Shown: positions 25,072 to 35,234 of the stretch, one piece after another
Position numbering within the stretch: position 1 is the stretch's first letter
Layout: each line of letters starts with the position of its first letter
Origin: Actinomycetota bacterium
GTDB lineage: Bacteria; Actinomycetota; Acidimicrobiia; Acidimicrobiales; JAMDDE01
NCBI GenBank assembly: GCA_023489235.1
Contig: JAMDDE010000040.1
Location: 1-53,694 of the forward strand
DNA length: 53,694 nt
Reading direction: 5' to 3'
Made by a program: the position numbers and the translations under genes
Notes under the pieces: model-generated
What the model was told of the DNA's origin: nothing
What the model saw: the letters and a program-made list of their open reading frames with translations, nothing else
The model's database searches: none

Positions 25072-25866
25072 ATGGCAGAGTTTACGGCAAAGGATGTCCA
25101 GGCTCTTCGTCGAGCTACTGGAGCAGGGATGCTGGATGCCAAGCGTGCGCTGGAAGCTACCGAGGGAGATCCAGAGGCTGCTGCTCAATGGTTAAGAGTC
25201 CAAGGCCTGGCCAAGGCAGTCAACAGACAGGGCCGGGAGAACTCCGAGGGTACTGTTGCACTTGTCTTGCAGGACAATATCGCTGCTGCCCTCGAACTAA
25301 GGTGCGAGACAGATTTCGTAGCTAAGTCGGCGGAGTTTCTTGGTGCAGCGGAAAGACTGGCCAAGGTTCTTCTCCTCTCTGGAGAGGATGCGCTTGCGAA
25401 TGAGCAGCCCAGCCTAGATGAGCTCAAGATTCGACTTGGTGAGAACATATCCATAGGCAAGACCGCCAGGCTAGAATCTCCTCCAGACGGCGTGTTGGGG
25501 GTCTATCTTCATTCACAGAACGGTCGTGGGGTAAATGGCGTGATAGTTCAGCTGCGAGGTGGTAACCCAGAGCTGGCGCACGACATAGCTGTGCACATAG
25601 CCTTTGCTAGGCCGAGATACCTTTCTCGGGCCGATGTGCCCGAGGATGAGATAGCGGCAGAGAGGAGTACCTTGACAGCGATGGCGAGACAGGAGGGAAA
25701 GTCAGAGGCGGCATTAGAGAAGGTCGTGGATGGCAGGATGCGCGGATGGTTCAAGGAGAGATGCTTGCTAGAACAGGACTATGTACGAGATGAGAAGCGA
25801 ACTATTGCTGATCTCTTGGGTACCGCTGAAGTTGTTACCTTTGCTCAGGTGGCGATAGGTGGTTGA
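25072..25866 (+). CDS. tsf: elongation factor Ts
   Basis: This 264-residue protein is the guanine-nucleotide exchange factor for EF-Tu. The N-terminal UBA-like domain with [20 protein letters not shown] and the [10 protein letters not shown] motif that contacts EF-Tu are diagnostic, followed by the two core subdomains ([35 protein letters not shown]). ATG at 25072 follows GTAGGAGAG. The stop overlaps pyrH by 8 bp. Confidence 0.97.
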   Translation: MAEFTAKDVQALRRATGAGMLDAKRALEATEGDPEAAAQWLRVQGLAKAVNRQGRENSEGTVALVLQDNIAAALELRCETDFVAKSAEFLGAAERLAKVLLLSGEDALANEQPSLDELKIRLGENISIGKTARLESPPDGVLGVYLHSQNGRGVNGVIVQLRGGNPELAHDIAVHIAFARPRYLSRADVPEDEIAAERSTLTAMARQEGKSEAALEKVVDGRMRGWFKERCLLEQDYVRDEKRTIADLLGTAEVVTFAQVAIGG

Positions 25867-26638
25867 TCCATCGGCAGCTCCAGTTGGCTCGTCGGAGGCC
25901 ATTGCTGATACCGGGAGACGACCCATGTGGCACAGGGTCGTACTCAAGATGTCTGGAGAGGCATTGGCTAGTAGCTCGGCTGGTGAAACTGTCGATGCGG
26001 CTGTGGTCGGGAGAATAGCTGCAGAGATAGCTCAAGCCAAACGAGAGTTCGACTTGGAGTTGGCGATCGTAGTTGGGGGAGGGAATATTTGGAGAGGAAC
26101 CGAAGGAGCGGCAGCAGGCATGGACCGAGCTACTTCGGATGCCATGGGTATGCTGGCAACCGTGATCAACGCTCTGGCGTTGCAGGAAGCCTTGGAGCGA
26201 GTTGGACAACCTACCCGAGTGCTCTCTGCCATACACATGGCTGAGGTAGCTGAACCGTACATTCGTCGGCGAGCTATTAGACACCTGGAGAAGGGGAGAG
26301 TAGTCATATTTGCTGCTGGCATGGGTAATCCCTACTTTACTACCGACACCTCGGCTGCTCTTCGAGCGGCCGAGATAGAAGCGGATGTATTGCTCAAAGG
26401 CACGCACTCGGGAGTGGATGGTGTCTACAGTGCGGATCCGAAGGTCCATGAGGATGCAGTCAGGTATGACAAAATTGCTTTTATGGATGTAGTAGCCAAA
26501 GATTTACGGGTTATGGACTTGACCGCAGTGACGTTCTGCAAAGACAATAGTTTACCCGTGTTGGTCTTCGATATCATGCGTCCCAACAATATCCTGCGTA
26601 CACTTGCAGGAGAAGATATCGGTACGCTTATCACGTGA
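25859..26638 (+). CDS. pyrH: UMP kinase
   Basis: This 259-residue amino-acid-kinase-fold enzyme phosphorylates UMP to UDP. Motifs are [56 protein letters not shown] and [16 protein letters not shown]. An N-terminal extension of about 20 residues precedes the core. The start GTG at 25859 lies inside the tsf end, after AGGTGGCGATAG. The TGA overlaps the frr ATG. Confidence 0.97.
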   Translation: MVDPSAAPVGSSEAIADTGRRPMWHRVVLKMSGEALASSSAGETVDAAVVGRIAAEIAQAKREFDLELAIVVGGGNIWRGTEGAAAGMDRATSDAMGMLATVINALALQEALERVGQPTRVLSAIHMAEVAEPYIRRRAIRHLEKGRVVIFAAGMGNPYFTTDTSAALRAAEIEADVLLKGTHSGVDGVYSADPKVHEDAVRYDKIAFMDVVAKDLRVMDLTAVTFCKDNSLPVLVFDIMRPNNILRTLAGEDIGTLIT

Positions 26639-27210
26639 TGGAAGAGAACTCTGTAGTAGAAGAAGCCATAGCCGAGGCTCGCGAGAAGATGGCTCGGGCG
26701 ATCAGTCATACAGAAGAGGAGTTTGCCACTATAAGAACGGGGCGTGCCTCACCAGGGCTGGTCGAAGGGTTAAAGGTGGATTACTACGGAACCATGGTTC
26801 AGCTGAGACAGATTGCTAGTTTCGCCGTGCCCGAACCACGAGTTTTGGTGATTCATCCGTATGATCGTAGTTCGCTCCAGGCAATTGAGAAGGCTATCAC
26901 GGGGTCGAATCTTGGTCTGGTACCATCCAACGATGGTCAGCTGGTCAGGATCGTTTTTCCTCCGTTGACCGAGGAACGAAGACGCGAGCTCGCTAAGGTG
27001 GTCAAGCAGCGAGCCGAGGAGGGACGTGTGGCTGTTCGTAACGTTCGCAGACACGTGCGCCACACACTAGAGGAGTTCCAACATGACGGGGACATTTCGT
27101 CGGATGAGTTGGATAGAGCGGAGAAGGAACTTGATCGGATTACTCATGAGTTTATTGCAGAAGTAGATCGTATTTTGTCGCACAAGGAGCAGGAGCTGCT
27201 CGAAACCTGA
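26638..27210 (+). CDS. frr: ribosome recycling factor
   Basis: This 190-residue factor splits post-termination ribosomes together with EF-G. Characteristic stretches are REKMARAISHTEEEFATIRT, GRASPGLVEGLKVDYYG, PEPRVLVIHPYD and VVKQRAEEGRVAVRNVRRH. ATG at 26638 overlaps the pyrH TGA as TGATG; a GTG at 26635 would add one residue. The order pyrH-frr-cdsA is the actinobacterial arrangement, with no uppS between frr and cdsA. Confidence 0.97.
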   Translation: MEENSVVEEAIAEAREKMARAISHTEEEFATIRTGRASPGLVEGLKVDYYGTMVQLRQIASFAVPEPRVLVIHPYDRSSLQAIEKAITGSNLGLVPSNDGQLVRIVFPPLTEERRRELAKVVKQRAEEGRVAVRNVRRHVRHTLEEFQHDGDISSDELDRAEKELDRITHEFIAEVDRILSHKEQELLET

Positions 27211-27271
27211 GTTATGCAAGTGCCGGACGCCGTAAGGTAACGAGCTGCCAGTCGTACCGGGGAGAGGTGTA

Positions 27272-29152
27272 GTGGACGAGCGAGCCAAGAGAAACAAGAG
27301 ACATGCTGCGGGAAGTGGTAGAAGCTCCGGTATCAGGATTATCGGTGCAGAACAAGTGGCAGATATTGTAGCCAGTCAGCATGGCGTCGAAGATGACCCC
27401 TTGGGTGATCACGGAGATGGAGGCTTTAAGCTACCCCTTGAGAACACTTCCGGAGAGATGAAGGAAGAGCTGTTTGATCGTGATCAACTCGATGAGTCGA
27501 CGGCCGAAGACACTCTATTGCCAGAGGACGTACCTGTAGAGTCTACCCTTGGAGGAGCGAGCCCCAAGGGCGAAGATTTTGAACTGCCTCATTGGAGCGA
27601 TCCTCCAACTGGACAAGTTCCAGCGGTCTTGCACCGCAGTGGAGATGGGGAGGAGAGTACCCCTCTCTCTCCGTCATCCGGGGCGCCTGTATGGCGCGAG
27701 TACGATTCGGACTGGGAGATGGCAGAGGATTTAAGCGAGGTATTTACCGAGGACAACGAGCCTAGACTTGGTGCTTTAGATCCCGACAAAGAAGATGTTA
27801 CGGAGATGTACAACTTTGCTGAGATAGACGCTCTCATCTCATCCCCACCGTTGTCCCCTCCCACTTCTGCATCTACTCCCATTTCCGGCCCCTTGTTCTC
27901 GGAACCCTCTCAACTGTCCCAGTATGAGCTCGAGCGAATAGAGAAGGAACTAGCGCAAGCAAGGGAGGCCAAGACTGCAAGCGAGGAGAACCTCTCATCT
28001 GCCTCGGACAGGGAAGTCGATGATGGTATGGAGTTGCAGGCATCAAGCACTTCTAGGCATGCATACGATGTCCAACCAGAGGAGAGCAGCGAGTCCCATA
28101 GTTCTTCAGCTTCTTCAGTGCTCGGCCAGAATACACTCGGAGAGGGCGTACTCGGAGAGGAGAGCGAAGATGACGAGCCAACCGGAGTGGATAGCCCGAG
28201 GCCAGCAAGGGCAAGAGACGTTGATGGTTACGATACCTACTCTGGTGATGCTTATCCTAGCGAAGAACAGCATTTGACCAGCGGGAGTAGACGACATGTC
28301 CGGCGCAAGGGGCGTTCGGCCAAACAGCCTAGATCTTCGCGCGATGTCCTTGTGTCGGTGATAACCGGAGTAGTCTTCGGAGCTGTTGCTGTAGCAGCTT
28401 TCGAGCTAGGCAGTGCAGCAACTCTCGCTTTATGCGCCCTCATCCTCTTTGTTGCTGGAGGGGAAGCGCTACGAGCATTGAGAAGAGCGGGAAAGAGGCC
28501 AGCCAGCTCTGTGGTGTTGGTCGGCATCATCGCCATCTTGGTGGGGGCTTACAAAGGAGGCGTCACTGCTATTGCCCCAATAGCAGCTTTGGTGGTTGCT
28601 GCCACGCTCGTCTACTACGTGCTGGACAAGTTGAGAGGCACCTCGCTCGAACAAGTGTCTCTGAGCATTATGATCTTTGCCTGGATAGGAATTTTAGGTT
28701 CCTTTGCGGGAGTTCTCCTGGATCCATCCGTATATCCGCACCGCAACGGAGTGGCTTTTCTGGTTGGAGCCATCATTGCTACGGTCGCCTACGATGTGGG
28801 GGGTTTGTTCGTTGGGGCAACTCTGGGGCGGCATAGATTGGCACCAACGTTGAGTCCAGGAAAGACAGTTGAAGGATTGATCGGGGCCACCTTAGTAGCT
28901 GTAGCTGTTGCTGTCGCGGTTGTAAGCAGGATTCATCCCTGGGACCTTTCCTCTGCTGCCTTGCTTGGGTGCGTGGTTGCTGTGGTGGCACCTCTTGGGG
29001 ACCTGAGTGAGTCATTGATCAAACGTGATCTACACTTGAAAGATATGGGATCATTGCTGCCGGGGCATGGAGGATTCATAGACCGTATCGATGGGCTGCT
29101 TTTTGCTATTCCTGCCACTTACGAGCTAATTCGTCTACTGCATTTGGTCTGA
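27272..29152 (+). CDS. cdsA: phosphatidate cytidylyltransferase with a very long acidic N-terminal extension
   Basis: CdsA makes CDP-diacylglycerol from phosphatidate and CTP in the membrane. The C-terminal ~270 residues (about 355-626) contain several helices and the family signature SLIKRDLHLKDMGS with LPGHGGFIDRID. The first ~350 residues are hydrophilic, highly acidic and rich in Ser, Glu and Asp, with a conserved-looking GIRIIGAEQVADIV near residue 20 and no recognised domain. Typical CdsA proteins are under 310 residues. The extension includes short tandem duplications (LGEGVLGEE near 28135, SSASS). GTG at 27272 follows GGGGAGAGG. Confidence 0.92.
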   Translation: MDERAKRNKRHAAGSGRSSGIRIIGAEQVADIVASQHGVEDDPLGDHGDGGFKLPLENTSGEMKEELFDRDQLDESTAEDTLLPEDVPVESTLGGASPKGEDFELPHWSDPPTGQVPAVLHRSGDGEESTPLSPSSGAPVWREYDSDWEMAEDLSEVFTEDNEPRLGALDPDKEDVTEMYNFAEIDALISSPPLSPPTSASTPISGPLFSEPSQLSQYELERIEKELAQAREAKTASEENLSSASDREVDDGMELQASSTSRHAYDVQPEESSESHSSSASSVLGQNTLGEGVLGEESEDDEPTGVDSPRPARARDVDGYDTYSGDAYPSEEQHLTSGSRRHVRRKGRSAKQPRSSRDVLVSVITGVVFGAVAVAAFELGSAATLALCALILFVAGGEALRALRRAGKRPASSVVLVGIIAILVGAYKGGVTAIAPIAALVVAATLVYYVLDKLRGTSLEQVSLSIMIFAWIGILGSFAGVLLDPSVYPHRNGVAFLVGAIIATVAYDVGGLFVGATLGRHRLAPTLSPGKTVEGLIGATLVAVAVAVAVVSRIHPWDLSSAALLGCVVAVVAPLGDLSESLIKRDLHLKDMGSLLPGHGGFIDRIDGLLFAIPATYELIRLLHLV

Positions 29153-29171
29153 TATGGGAGATCTACGGTAA

Positions 29172-30326
29172 GTGGTACGGACGGTGAGCATTATTGGTTC
29201 AACAGGCTCTATAGGTACCCAATCCTTGGATGTTCTGAGGGCGAACCGTGACGACTTCATACTCTTGGCTCTAGGAGCTCGTAGTTCCGTCGATAAATTA
29301 GTTGAGCAAGTAAACGAGTTCAGACCGGCCATGGTGGCGGTTGCCGATGGCGACTCAGCTATTCAGGTGAGTCAGCGTGTTCCTAGCGGAATAAAGGTAC
29401 TAGCTGGCCAAGGAGCCCTAGCAGAGATAGCTAAAGAAGCCGATATCATTATCAATGCTCTTGTTGGCTTTGAGGGTCTGGCAGTCAGTATCACCGCTCT
29501 TGAAGCTGGGAAACGGCTAGCCTTAGCCAACAAGGAATCCCTAGTCGTTGGTGCCTCTCTCATGAAGGATGCTCTAGGTCGCGGAGGTGGCGAGCTACTG
29601 CCGGTCGACTCTGAACATGCGGCTATCCATCAGTGTATTCATGGTTGGTCCTCCTCGGTGTCCAGATTGATTATTACGGCAAGTGGAGGCCCTTTCAGGG
29701 ATCTAGATGCTAAATTTCTAGGAAGAGTTGGTCCTGAAGATGCTCTTGCTCATCCGACGTGGAAAATGGGACCGAAGATCACGGTGGACTCGTCTACCTT
29801 GATGAACAAAGGACTAGAGGTGATAGAGGCGCATGAGCTGTTCGGCATCCCTTATCAGCAAATAGATGTATTGGTTCATCCCCAGTCCATAGTTCATTCT
29901 ATGGTCGAGTTCACAGATGGGGCTACCCTTGCTCAGTTGTCCTTACCTGATATGCGACTTCCTATTGGGTACGCGCTCTTCTACCCTGAGCGAATGAAAG
30001 TGCCTTACGGCAGGGTCAGTTGGTCGGACTTGGTCCAGTTGGAATTCCATCCTCCAGATCGGGAGAAGTTCCCATGCTTGGATCTAGCTCTTCAGGCAGG
30101 ACAGACAGGAGGAGTTGCTCCAGCATGGCTCAATGCCGCCAACGAAGTAGCAGTGCAAAGCTTTCTTGACCACAAGATCTCATGGGTGGAAATAGCAGAG
30201 GTTGTGGCGGATGCTCTTGCTGCTTGCGACCTCTCTCAGCCGAGCACTTTCGAGGATCTTGTAGCTGCTGATCAAAAGGCTAGGGAGGTAGCCCTTAGGT
30301 CAGTGGAGAACAGACAGCGAGGCTGA
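29172..30326 (+). CDS. dxr: 1-deoxy-D-xylulose 5-phosphate reductoisomerase
   Basis: This 384-residue NADPH enzyme makes 2-C-methylerythritol 4-phosphate in the MEP isoprenoid pathway. It shows the nucleotide-binding IIGSTGSIGTQSLDVL, LALANKESLVVGA, LLPVDSEHAAIHQC with the metal-binding acids, TASGGPFRD, and TVDSSTLMNKGLEVIEAHELF. GTG at 29172 is used. Its TGA overlaps the following ATG as TGATG, so translation is coupled with the protease gene. ispG of the same pathway follows two genes later. Confidence 0.97.
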   Translation: MVRTVSIIGSTGSIGTQSLDVLRANRDDFILLALGARSSVDKLVEQVNEFRPAMVAVADGDSAIQVSQRVPSGIKVLAGQGALAEIAKEADIIINALVGFEGLAVSITALEAGKRLALANKESLVVGASLMKDALGRGGGELLPVDSEHAAIHQCIHGWSSSVSRLIITASGGPFRDLDAKFLGRVGPEDALAHPTWKMGPKITVDSSTLMNKGLEVIEAHELFGIPYQQIDVLVHPQSIVHSMVEFTDGATLAQLSLPDMRLPIGYALFYPERMKVPYGRVSWSDLVQLEFHPPDREKFPCLDLALQAGQTGGVAPAWLNAANEVAVQSFLDHKISWVEIAEVVADALAACDLSQPSTFEDLVAADQKAREVALRSVENRQRG

Positions 30327-31615
30327 TGAGTTCAGCAATGGGTGCAGAGCAGCAACCAGAGGGAGGCAGCCAGGCATACAGCTTGATCAAGCTGGCAGTA
30401 GTTGTGGTTGCAGTTGTAGTTCTAGCCGTATATGCAGGGTACTCAGATGTTCTAATTGTTGTAGCTGCCTTGGTCTTCATGATCATGCTCCATGAGTTCG
30501 GCCACTTGGTTATGGCCAAGCTGGGCCATATGAAAGTGACCGAGTACTTCTTGGGATTTGGTCCACGCATCTGGTCGATCAAAAAGGGAGAGACCGAGTA
30601 CGGTATAAAGGCCATCCCAGCTGGCGGTTATGTGAAGATCATAGGCATGACCAACCTTGATGAAGTGCCTCCTGAAGATGAAGCCCGCACCTATCGACAA
30701 CAGCCATTTTGGAGACGAATGAGTGTTGCTTTAGCTGGGTCGTTCACCCACTTCTTCATGGCTGCAGTTATGCTCTGGATACTCTTTTCCTTTATTGGCC
30801 TTCCAGTGGCTAACAAAGTGCAGGTACAAGCATTGCTTCATTTGGACAATGCTACCAACCCAGCTAAAGCAGGTGGGCTAGTCCCAGGTGATGTATTGGT
30901 GTCGGTGGATGGCCATCGCATCACCGGCTACCAGCAACTGTCCAGCTTGATTGAGCACAGTGTGAACAAGCCGCTCAAGATGGTAGTGACCGACAATGGA
31001 CATATACACCGAGTAGTGGTTGTACCGGTGGATGGTCGTAAGGTTCTTTTCCGCGGCAAGCCGTTCATGCCACCTTCCGCTAAGTATCCTGGAGTGATCG
31101 GAGTAGAGCTCACACATCCAACTCAAACGGTTAACCCATTTGTTGGATTGGCCAAAGCAGCTCAAGGACTTGGAAGGTTCACCACTGCTTCGTTTGGAGC
31201 TCTCGGCACGATCTTTTCCCTTCACGGCCTCACCTCTTATTTGCATCAGTTGTCCAGCAGCTCTGCTGCTGCTAAAGCTGCGAAGTCTGATGCACCGAGG
31301 CTTGAATCGATCTATGGGGCAGTGCGAACTGCTGCTCAAGGGGCAAAAGCTGGACCAGGATACCTCCTTATCGTGTTGATCAGCATCAATGTATTTGTAG
31401 GGTTGATCAACCTTGCCCCGATGCTTCCTTTGGACGGAGGTCATGTGGTCATTGCTATTTACGAACGCATCCGCTCGCGGCATGGGCGAATGTACCATAT
31501 GGATGTGTCCAAGCTGATGCCGCTCACCTATACCGTTGTACTCATATTGATATTACTTTTTGCTAGTTCATTTTACCTTGATGTTACCCATCCTTTAGCT
31601 AATCCTTTTAAATAG
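30326..31615 (+). CDS. site-2 zinc metalloprotease, RseP/Rip1 family
   Basis: This 429-residue intramembrane protease has helix 1 near residues 22-38, the zinc motif HEFGH (His56, Glu57, His60) in the next helix, a PDZ region (~180-240, PAKAGGLVPGDVLVSVDGH) and a late helix with NLAPMLPLDGGH, where Asp completes the zinc site. Family members cut anti-sigma factors or other membrane proteins; Rip1 in mycobacteria is an example. A Ser/Ala/Lys-rich stretch (~305-335) is an unusual insertion. The gene lies between dxr and ispG, as in many actinobacteria. Confidence 0.93.
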   Translation: MSSAMGAEQQPEGGSQAYSLIKLAVVVVAVVVLAVYAGYSDVLIVVAALVFMIMLHEFGHLVMAKLGHMKVTEYFLGFGPRIWSIKKGETEYGIKAIPAGGYVKIIGMTNLDEVPPEDEARTYRQQPFWRRMSVALAGSFTHFFMAAVMLWILFSFIGLPVANKVQVQALLHLDNATNPAKAGGLVPGDVLVSVDGHRITGYQQLSSLIEHSVNKPLKMVVTDNGHIHRVVVVPVDGRKVLFRGKPFMPPSAKYPGVIGVELTHPTQTVNPFVGLAKAAQGLGRFTTASFGALGTIFSLHGLTSYLHQLSSSSAAAKAAKSDAPRLESIYGAVRTAAQGAKAGPGYLLIVLISINVFVGLINLAPMLPLDGGHVVIAIYERIRSRHGRMYHMDVSKLMPLTYTVVLILILLFASSFYLDVTHPLANPFK

Positions 31616-31709
31616 AAATAATATTAGATAGTCAATAGGCCGTGTAGCGAATACTCGATGGAAAAGGGCATGAATAACGAGCATCGAATGTGTCGAAAGG
31701 AGTGTAGTT

Positions 31710-32954
31710 GTGACTAGGCCATCGTTGCAAATAGCTCAGAGGAGGCCAACCCGGCAAATTCGTATAGGCTCAGTTCTTGTCGGAGGGGGTGCACCTATCA
31801 GTGTGCAGTCCATGACCACCACCAAGACCAGAGATGTTGAAGGAACCTTGTCACAAATCTGGGCATTGGCAGCTGCAGGTGCAGATATAGTTCGCTGCAC
31901 CTGCAATGACAGCGATGCAGCGGCTGGGCTGGCTGGCATAGTTCCTAGGTCACCGGTACCCATAGTTGCCGATGTACACTACCATTACGAGATGGCACTA
32001 GCTGCCCTAGAAGCTGGCGTGCAAGGTCTGCGACTCAATCCAGGCAATTTACGCAAACCTCAAGAGATCAAGTTAGTAGCCACCGAGGCAAAGGCACGAG
32101 GGGTGCCGATCCGCATAGGCGTCAATGCTGGGTCGCTTCATCCAGATATAGAGCGGCGTTATGGCGGTGCTACTCCTGAAGCGTTAGTGGCATCAGCTCG
32201 CCAAGAGCTTGAATACTTCGCTGAAGTTGATTTCTATGATGTGAAGATATCAGTGAAAGCCTCGAGTGTCCCCTTGATGGTAGAGGCATATAGACTTGCA
32301 GCTGATACCTTTGACTACCCATTGCACTTGGGTGTAACTGAAGCAGGTCCTCCTCCGGATGGTTTGCTCAAGGGAACGGCTGGCATAGCAGCTCTGTTGG
32401 CCGAGGGCATTGGTGATACGATCCGGTACTCCTTAACGGCCGATCCTGTAGAGGAAGCACGGGCAGGTAGACGGTTGCTCGAGGTCATGGGGTTAAGAGA
32501 GCGAAAGGGTATAGATCTGGTAGCCTGTCCCTCTTGTGGGAGAAGCGAGATCGATGTCATCAAGGTGGCCAAAGCTGCAGAGGAAGCTCTGGCGGAACGA
32601 AACCTCTCCCTCCAAGTTGCTGTAATGGGTTGCGTGGTAAATGGACCAGGTGAGGCTAGAGAGGCAGATATAGGCATTGCTGCTGGCCGTCATCGGGGTC
32701 ATTTGTTCATAAAGGGCAAGATAGTCAGAGTGGTTTCTGAGGACGCCATGGTTGATGCCTTGGTCGAAGAGGCTGAGAAATTAGCAGCTGAAGGAGTAGA
32801 AGCTCGGTTAGCTGCTGCTGATCCTGGAGCCGAGGAAGAGGCCGACGCGGACGGAAAGGAACCTTTTGTTTCCTCTGCTGTCGGTCCCAATGGCGTGGCA
32901 GTACAGTTGGGAGGAGCCAAGCGGACACAGGCGACACATTTGGAACAGTCCTAA
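31710..32954 (+). CDS. ispG: 4-hydroxy-3-methylbut-2-enyl diphosphate synthase (GcpE)
   Basis: This 414-residue iron-sulfur enzyme catalyses the penultimate step of the MEP pathway. It contains PISVQSMTTTKTRDVEGTL, ADVHYHYEMAL, LRLNPGN, HLGVTEAGP, ACPSCGR with two cluster cysteines and MGCVVNGPGEA with the third. The last ~40 residues are an acidic and then Gly/Ala-rich tail. GTG at 31710 follows AAGGAG. The 220 bp between ispG and proS contain no recognisable gene, T-box or terminator. Confidence 0.97.
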   Translation: MTRPSLQIAQRRPTRQIRIGSVLVGGGAPISVQSMTTTKTRDVEGTLSQIWALAAAGADIVRCTCNDSDAAAGLAGIVPRSPVPIVADVHYHYEMALAALEAGVQGLRLNPGNLRKPQEIKLVATEAKARGVPIRIGVNAGSLHPDIERRYGGATPEALVASARQELEYFAEVDFYDVKISVKASSVPLMVEAYRLAADTFDYPLHLGVTEAGPPPDGLLKGTAGIAALLAEGIGDTIRYSLTADPVEEARAGRRLLEVMGLRERKGIDLVACPSCGRSEIDVIKVAKAAEEALAERNLSLQVAVMGCVVNGPGEAREADIGIAAGRHRGHLFIKGKIVRVVSEDAMVDALVEEAEKLAAEGVEARLAAADPGAEEEADADGKEPFVSSAVGPNGVAVQLGGAKRTQATHLEQS

Positions 32955-33174
32955 CCTTCCTATCTGGTGCACCTGTACCTATGCGGATTTTCCTGGAGGG
33001 CTCGAGCTTTCACCCATTGTATCCATGCTTGTCTCGTTTGGGAAAAGCTTGATGGACTCTCGAAGTGGATCGCCGATCGTTGAGCGTATGGGCTTGCGTC
33101 CATCTCTTCTGGAAAAAACCTTGATGGAAATCACGACGGTCACCGCAGTGCAGTAGGTTTGCTAATCTGAGACG

Positions 33175-35064
33175 GTGCGCATGTCCCGTCTTCTTCCCAG
33201 AACGCGACGTGAACCTCCAGCAGACGCCGAGTTGATAAGTCATCAATTGTTAGTTCGTGGCGGCTATATCAGGAGACTGACAGCGGGGGTTTACTCTTAT
33301 CTACCACTGGGCCTTGCCGTGCTGCAAAACATATCTGCTGTCATTCGAGAGGAGCTGAATGATTGCGGAGCCCAGGAAGTATTGATGCCAGCACTGCATC
33401 CGTGGGAGTTGTGGAAGTCAAGTGGGCGGGATCGGTTGCTCGGCGAGGTGCTGCCCAGTTTTTTGCTTGAAGGCAGAGGCGGTCGTTATGTCTTGGGTCC
33501 AACACACGAGGAAGTTGCTACGGCGATTATTGCTGGCGACGTAGATTCCTACAAGCAGCTTCCTGTATGTATTTACCAAATTCAAACCAAATTTCGTGAC
33601 GAGGCTCGACCAAGGTTTGGGTTGCTGCGGACGAGAGAGTTCATCATGGCCGATGCTTATTCCTTTGATGCCAGTCGTGAAGGGATGCATAGCTCTTATG
33701 ATGCGGTCTTTTCTGCTTATGTACGCATATTTGAGCGAATTGGGCTGAACGCAGTCCCCGTAAAGGCTGCATCGGGGGCTATTGGAGGGGATGTCAACCA
33801 TGAGTTCATGGTCGACAGCGATGCTGGCGAGGATAGCTATGTGAAGTGCGAAAGCTGTGGGTACGCTGCCAATGTAGAGGCCGCTAATGTCGGTACAGTT
33901 GAACTGCAAGAATCTGAGGTTAGTGTTCTCTCAACCCCAGAAGAAGGGTCCAAGGAAGAGATTGACTCCAAAATCCCTCGACCGGATGTTCAAGATGATC
34001 AGTTATCTGCCTATCCGACAGCTACAACTAGTCGTGGCCGAGATGTTACTAGTAACTTGGAGAACCTGATCCCAGTAAGAGAACACCATACCCCAGGGAT
34101 AATGAGTATCGATGAGGTGGTGCGTTATTTAGCAGATCAGATTCCCGAGGCAGAGCTGAAGGCATCCGCGGTGCTCAAGTGCATTGCAGTCATTGACCCC
34201 AATGGGGAGCCGGTGGTTCTAGTTGTTCCCGGGGACAGGGAGGTTAAGCTCCCTGCTTCTTTTCGTCTGTTCGAGGAAACTGACTTTGATCGTCATCCTG
34301 AGCTACTCAAGGGATATATAGGACCTATGGGGCTATCCGAGCGTGGGGTGAAGGTCATGGCTGATAGGAGCTTGCAGAATCGGATTGGACCGTGGATATC
34401 CGGAGCCAACAAGCCAGATACTCATGTTAGTGGTCTGCTGCAAGGGCGTGATTTCACAGTTGATGTCTGGGGAGACTTTGTTGTAGCCAAGGCAGGAGAC
34501 CCTTGTCCACAGTGCGGTTGTCCTCTCTCCCTTTCTAGGTCGGCAGAGGTGGCTCACACCTTTCAGTTGGGTATAACCTACTCATCCAAGATAGAGGGGG
34601 CCACCTTTCTGGATGATGCTGGAACTCCCCATCCTTATTGGATGGGTTGTTATGGTATAGGGGTTAGTCGCCTACCCGCGGTCATAGTGGAGGTTCATCA
34701 CGATGAGCGGGGAATAATCTGGCCTTGCTCGGTAGCGCCCTATACAGTGCATTTGTTGTCAATAGGGAGTGGCAAGGATGAAGATGTGGCTAGAACTGCC
34801 TCGAGTTTGTATCATGCGCTCAGTCAGGCTGGTGTAAAGGTTTTATACGATGATCGCGCAGTATCGCCAGGAATTCAGTTCGGCGATGCAGATTTGATGG
34901 GAATGCCTTGGCAGCTAGTTGTGGGCAATAAAGGTTTGGCTAGAGGAGTGGTGGAGCTACGATCCAGAGAGGCGGACAAGGTTGTAGAGATTCCGATTAC
35001 TCCCACTAATCCTAACTGGTCGGATGTCGTAGAGTCCATACAAGGAGCAATTGCTGATAGATGA
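33175..35064 (+). CDS. proS: prolyl-tRNA synthetase, bacterial type
   Basis: This 629-residue class II synthetase carries RGGYIRRLTAGVYSYLPLG near the N-terminus, motif 2 FRDEARPRFGLLRTREFIMAD, an editing domain between motifs 2 and 3, motif 3 GCYGIGVSRLPAVIVE and a C-terminal anticodon-binding domain. It is about 55 residues longer than usual because of a Ser/Glu-rich stretch at ~245-300, between CESCGYAANVEAA and the editing domain. GTG at 33175 or ATG at 33181 is the start; the latter would give MSRLLPRTRR. Confidence 0.96.
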   Translation: MRMSRLLPRTRREPPADAELISHQLLVRGGYIRRLTAGVYSYLPLGLAVLQNISAVIREELNDCGAQEVLMPALHPWELWKSSGRDRLLGEVLPSFLLEGRGGRYVLGPTHEEVATAIIAGDVDSYKQLPVCIYQIQTKFRDEARPRFGLLRTREFIMADAYSFDASREGMHSSYDAVFSAYVRIFERIGLNAVPVKAASGAIGGDVNHEFMVDSDAGEDSYVKCESCGYAANVEAANVGTVELQESEVSVLSTPEEGSKEEIDSKIPRPDVQDDQLSAYPTATTSRGRDVTSNLENLIPVREHHTPGIMSIDEVVRYLADQIPEAELKASAVLKCIAVIDPNGEPVVLVVPGDREVKLPASFRLFEETDFDRHPELLKGYIGPMGLSERGVKVMADRSLQNRIGPWISGANKPDTHVSGLLQGRDFTVDVWGDFVVAKAGDPCPQCGCPLSLSRSAEVAHTFQLGITYSSKIEGATFLDDAGTPHPYWMGCYGIGVSRLPAVIVEVHHDERGIIWPCSVAPYTVHLLSIGSGKDEDVARTASSLYHALSQAGVKVLYDDRAVSPGIQFGDADLMGMPWQLVVGNKGLARGVVELRSREADKVVEIPITPTNPNWSDVVESIQGAIADR

Positions 35065-35187
35065 ATATAAATATACAAGTTTGCTACTTGGCCTTGACCA
35101 AGGAAGTCTTTGAAGTGCAACGATGGCTAGTACGGTTAGTAGTAGTAAGCTGGCAATAGTAAGTGTAAGGATCTCAACTTGTAAATA

Positions 35188-35197
35188 GTGATATACT
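35188..35197 (+). promoter_or_regulatory. extended -10 promoter upstream of rimP
   Basis: GTGATATACT contains the extended -10 TGnTATACT with hexamer TATACT at 35192-35197. No good -35 is seen, which is tolerated by extended -10 promoters. The predicted start near 35204 lies only about 30 nt before the stem at 35235. Confidence 0.5.
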
Positions 35198-35234
35198 AAT
35201 TCAGCCGTTCAGTATGAGAAGGCAGGATTAACGG

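Noticed and set aside
30878-31498. 206-residue minus-strand open frame opposite the site-2 protease gene
   Set aside because: Antisense shadow of a clear protease gene; no motif or ribosome-binding site supports it.
32866-33156. 96-residue plus-strand frame spanning the ispG end and the ispG-proS gap
   Set aside because: Overlaps the ispG tail, has atypical composition and no motif; read as non-coding.
32955-33174. T-box leader for proS
   Set aside because: No AGGGTGG-type T-box sequence or terminator/antiterminator pair was found.
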